From QWQI01 sp964608915 (GTDB taxonomy: Bacteria > Planctomycetota > Planctomycetia > Isosphaerales > Isosphaeraceae), in contig CAZSQA010000001.1 of the NCBI GenBank assembly GCA_964608915.1, forward strand, positions 1-64,000: DNA of 64,000 nt, given 5' to 3'. Position numbers and translations under genes: made by a program. The number at the start of each line of letters is the position of its first letter. Positions within the stretch are counted from its first letter, which is position 1. Below are positions 63,099 through 64,000 of the stretch, in pieces. The notes below the pieces were generated by a model, which was not told where the DNA came from, searched no databases, and worked only from the letters and a program-made list of their open reading frames with translations.

Positions 63099-64000
63099 GA
63101 TGTCCAGCGGTGGGTCCAAGCCGAGCAAGGTCGAGGGAATCAAGATCGCCAGCGAGTACCTGAAAGGTTCGCTGCTGGACGAGACCTCCAACGGTCTCGA
63201 TCATTTCACGGACGATGCCGGCGTTCTGCTGAAATTTCACGGATCGTATCAGCAGGACGACCGCGACTTGCGGACCGAGCGGAAAAAACAGGGGCTGGAC
63301 AAAGCCTATTCCGCCATGGTGCGGGTGCGGATTCCGGGCGGCCGGTTCACGGCCGAGCAGTATCGCGTGCTCGATGACCTGTCCGACCGGCTGGGCGACG
63401 GCGCCATGCGCATTACGACACGCCAGGAAATCCAGTATCACGGCGTGCCCAAGAACAATATGAAGGACGTGATCGCGACGCTGAACCGGTCGCTGCTGAC
63501 GACTCTGGCCGCCTGCGGCGACGTCGAACGCAACGTTCTCGGCTGCCCGGCACCGGTCAAGGACCGGCTCCACGCCGAAATGCGTGAAGACCTGCTGGCC
63601 TTCGCCCAGCACTTCGCGCCCCGTTCGCCGGCCTATTGGGATATCTGGCTGGACGGCGAACGGATTGACGGCTTCCTCCCCGAAGATCTCTCGAAAAAGC
63701 TCGTGTCGACCCCTGGCGACGACCCCGTCGAGCCGATCTACGGCAATGCCTACCTGCCGCGCAAGTTCAAGACGGCCTTCGCCTTCGCCGACGATAACTG
63801 CACAGATGTGCTGGCCAATGACCTCGGCTTCGTGGCCATCGAAAAAGATGGAGCCATCGCAGGTTGGGACATCTACGTCGGCGGCGGCATGGGCACCACG
63901 CCCAGCTCGAAGCGCACTTTCCCGGCCCTGGCCGTGCCGATCTGTTATGCCTCGCGTGCCGACTTCCTGAAGGTCTCGGAAGCGATCATTAAGGTCTATC
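63099..64000 (+). CDS. cysI: Assimilatory sulfite reductase, hemoprotein subunit, N-terminal part
   Basis: Starts at the ATG at 63099 and runs off the right edge after about 300 codons. The N-terminal ferredoxin-like domain reads LLKFHGSYQQDDRDLRTERKK, followed by AMVRVRIPGGRFTAEQYRVLDDL and MRITTRQEIQYHGVPK, then ACGDVERNVLGCPAP and the domain with NAYLPRKFKTAFA and YVGGGMGTTP. These are the first halves of NADPH- or ferredoxin-type sulfite reductase. The siroheme/[4Fe-4S] cysteines lie beyond the window. It reduces sulfite to sulfide for cysteine synthesis. Nitrite reductase of the same family is the main alternative; the CysI-type N-terminus favours sulfite. Confidence 0.9.

Noticed and set aside
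62826..63191. N-terminal extension of the HdeD-like gene
   Set aside because: No hydrophobic pattern, and it would overlap the start of the divergent sulfite reductase gene.

Overview
The window reads as the chromosome of a free-living member of the Planctomycetota. The signature families are two PSCyt1/DUF1549-DUF1553 cytochromes paired with Tat-exported DUF1501 proteins, a third lone DUF1501 protein, a DUF1559 pseudopilin with the H-X9-DG motif, a YTV-repeat protein and a PEP-CTERM protein. DNA is GC-rich throughout, apart from an AT-rich island near 49.2-50.5 kb. Order or genus cannot be fixed from the sequence. No rRNA, CRISPR array or complete insertion sequence was seen.

Layout. 1-3.2 kb: end of an AlaC-like aminotransferase and a large lipoprotein ending in a TlpA-like thioredoxin domain. 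3.2-13.1 kb (minus): four-gene operon, (cytochrome/DUF1553 + DUF1501) twice, behind a recognisable promoter. 13.2-18.3 kb (minus): YTV-repeat envelope protein and a frameshifted PEP-CTERM autotransporter-repeat protein. 18.3-20.6 kb: degraded zone with a 14-bp tandem repeat, a HicAB pair with broken hicA, a broken exported protein and a zinc-ribbon membrane protein. 20.8-30.3 kb: SDR dehydrogenase, argJ, a giant BatA/BatB/BatC-like fusion, purK, purE, tRNA-Leu(CAA), DAHP synthase behind a leader-peptide/terminator region, an HD hydrolase and an alpha/beta hydrolase. 30.8-38.8 kb: a membrane-anchored sigma-54 activator, then (minus) a THUMP-like methyltransferase, Gfo/Idh oxidoreductase, amidohydrolase and DUF1501 protein. 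39.6-45.7 kb: small lipoprotein, DUF1559 pseudopilin, cyanophycinase-like peptidase, FG-GAP repeat protein and an acyltransferase-3/SGNH protein. 45.9-49.2 kb: YtrA-type GntR regulator with a palindrome in its promoter, coupled to a membrane protein; alcohol dehydrogenase; two small genes. 49.4-50.3 kb: AT-rich island with a TIR/DUF4062-like protein. 50.5-64 kb: cytochrome/WD40 protein and PPC-domain protein, aroE, an AAA-like ATPase, a molybdopterin oxidoreductase with a glutaredoxin-like partner, an esterase-metallopeptidase fusion, two DinB paralogues, an HdeD-like protein and the start of a sulfite reductase.

How genes work together. Housekeeping biosynthesis (arginine, purine, the shikimate route through aroF and aroE, sulfite reduction) is scattered between export-oriented planctomycete families. 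The most notable regulatory structure is the leader of the DAHP synthase gene at 28.49-28.81 kb: promoter, 5' stem-loop, a 10-codon ORF with an extended Shine-Dalgarno and one Trp codon, and an intrinsic terminator just before the structural gene. Second is the ytrA-like promoter, where a perfect palindrome overlaps the -10 box and the start codon lies so close that the mRNA should be leaderless. Apart from the one tally given for 49861-49920, composition statements are by eye; all family assignments are from recognised motifs, not searches.
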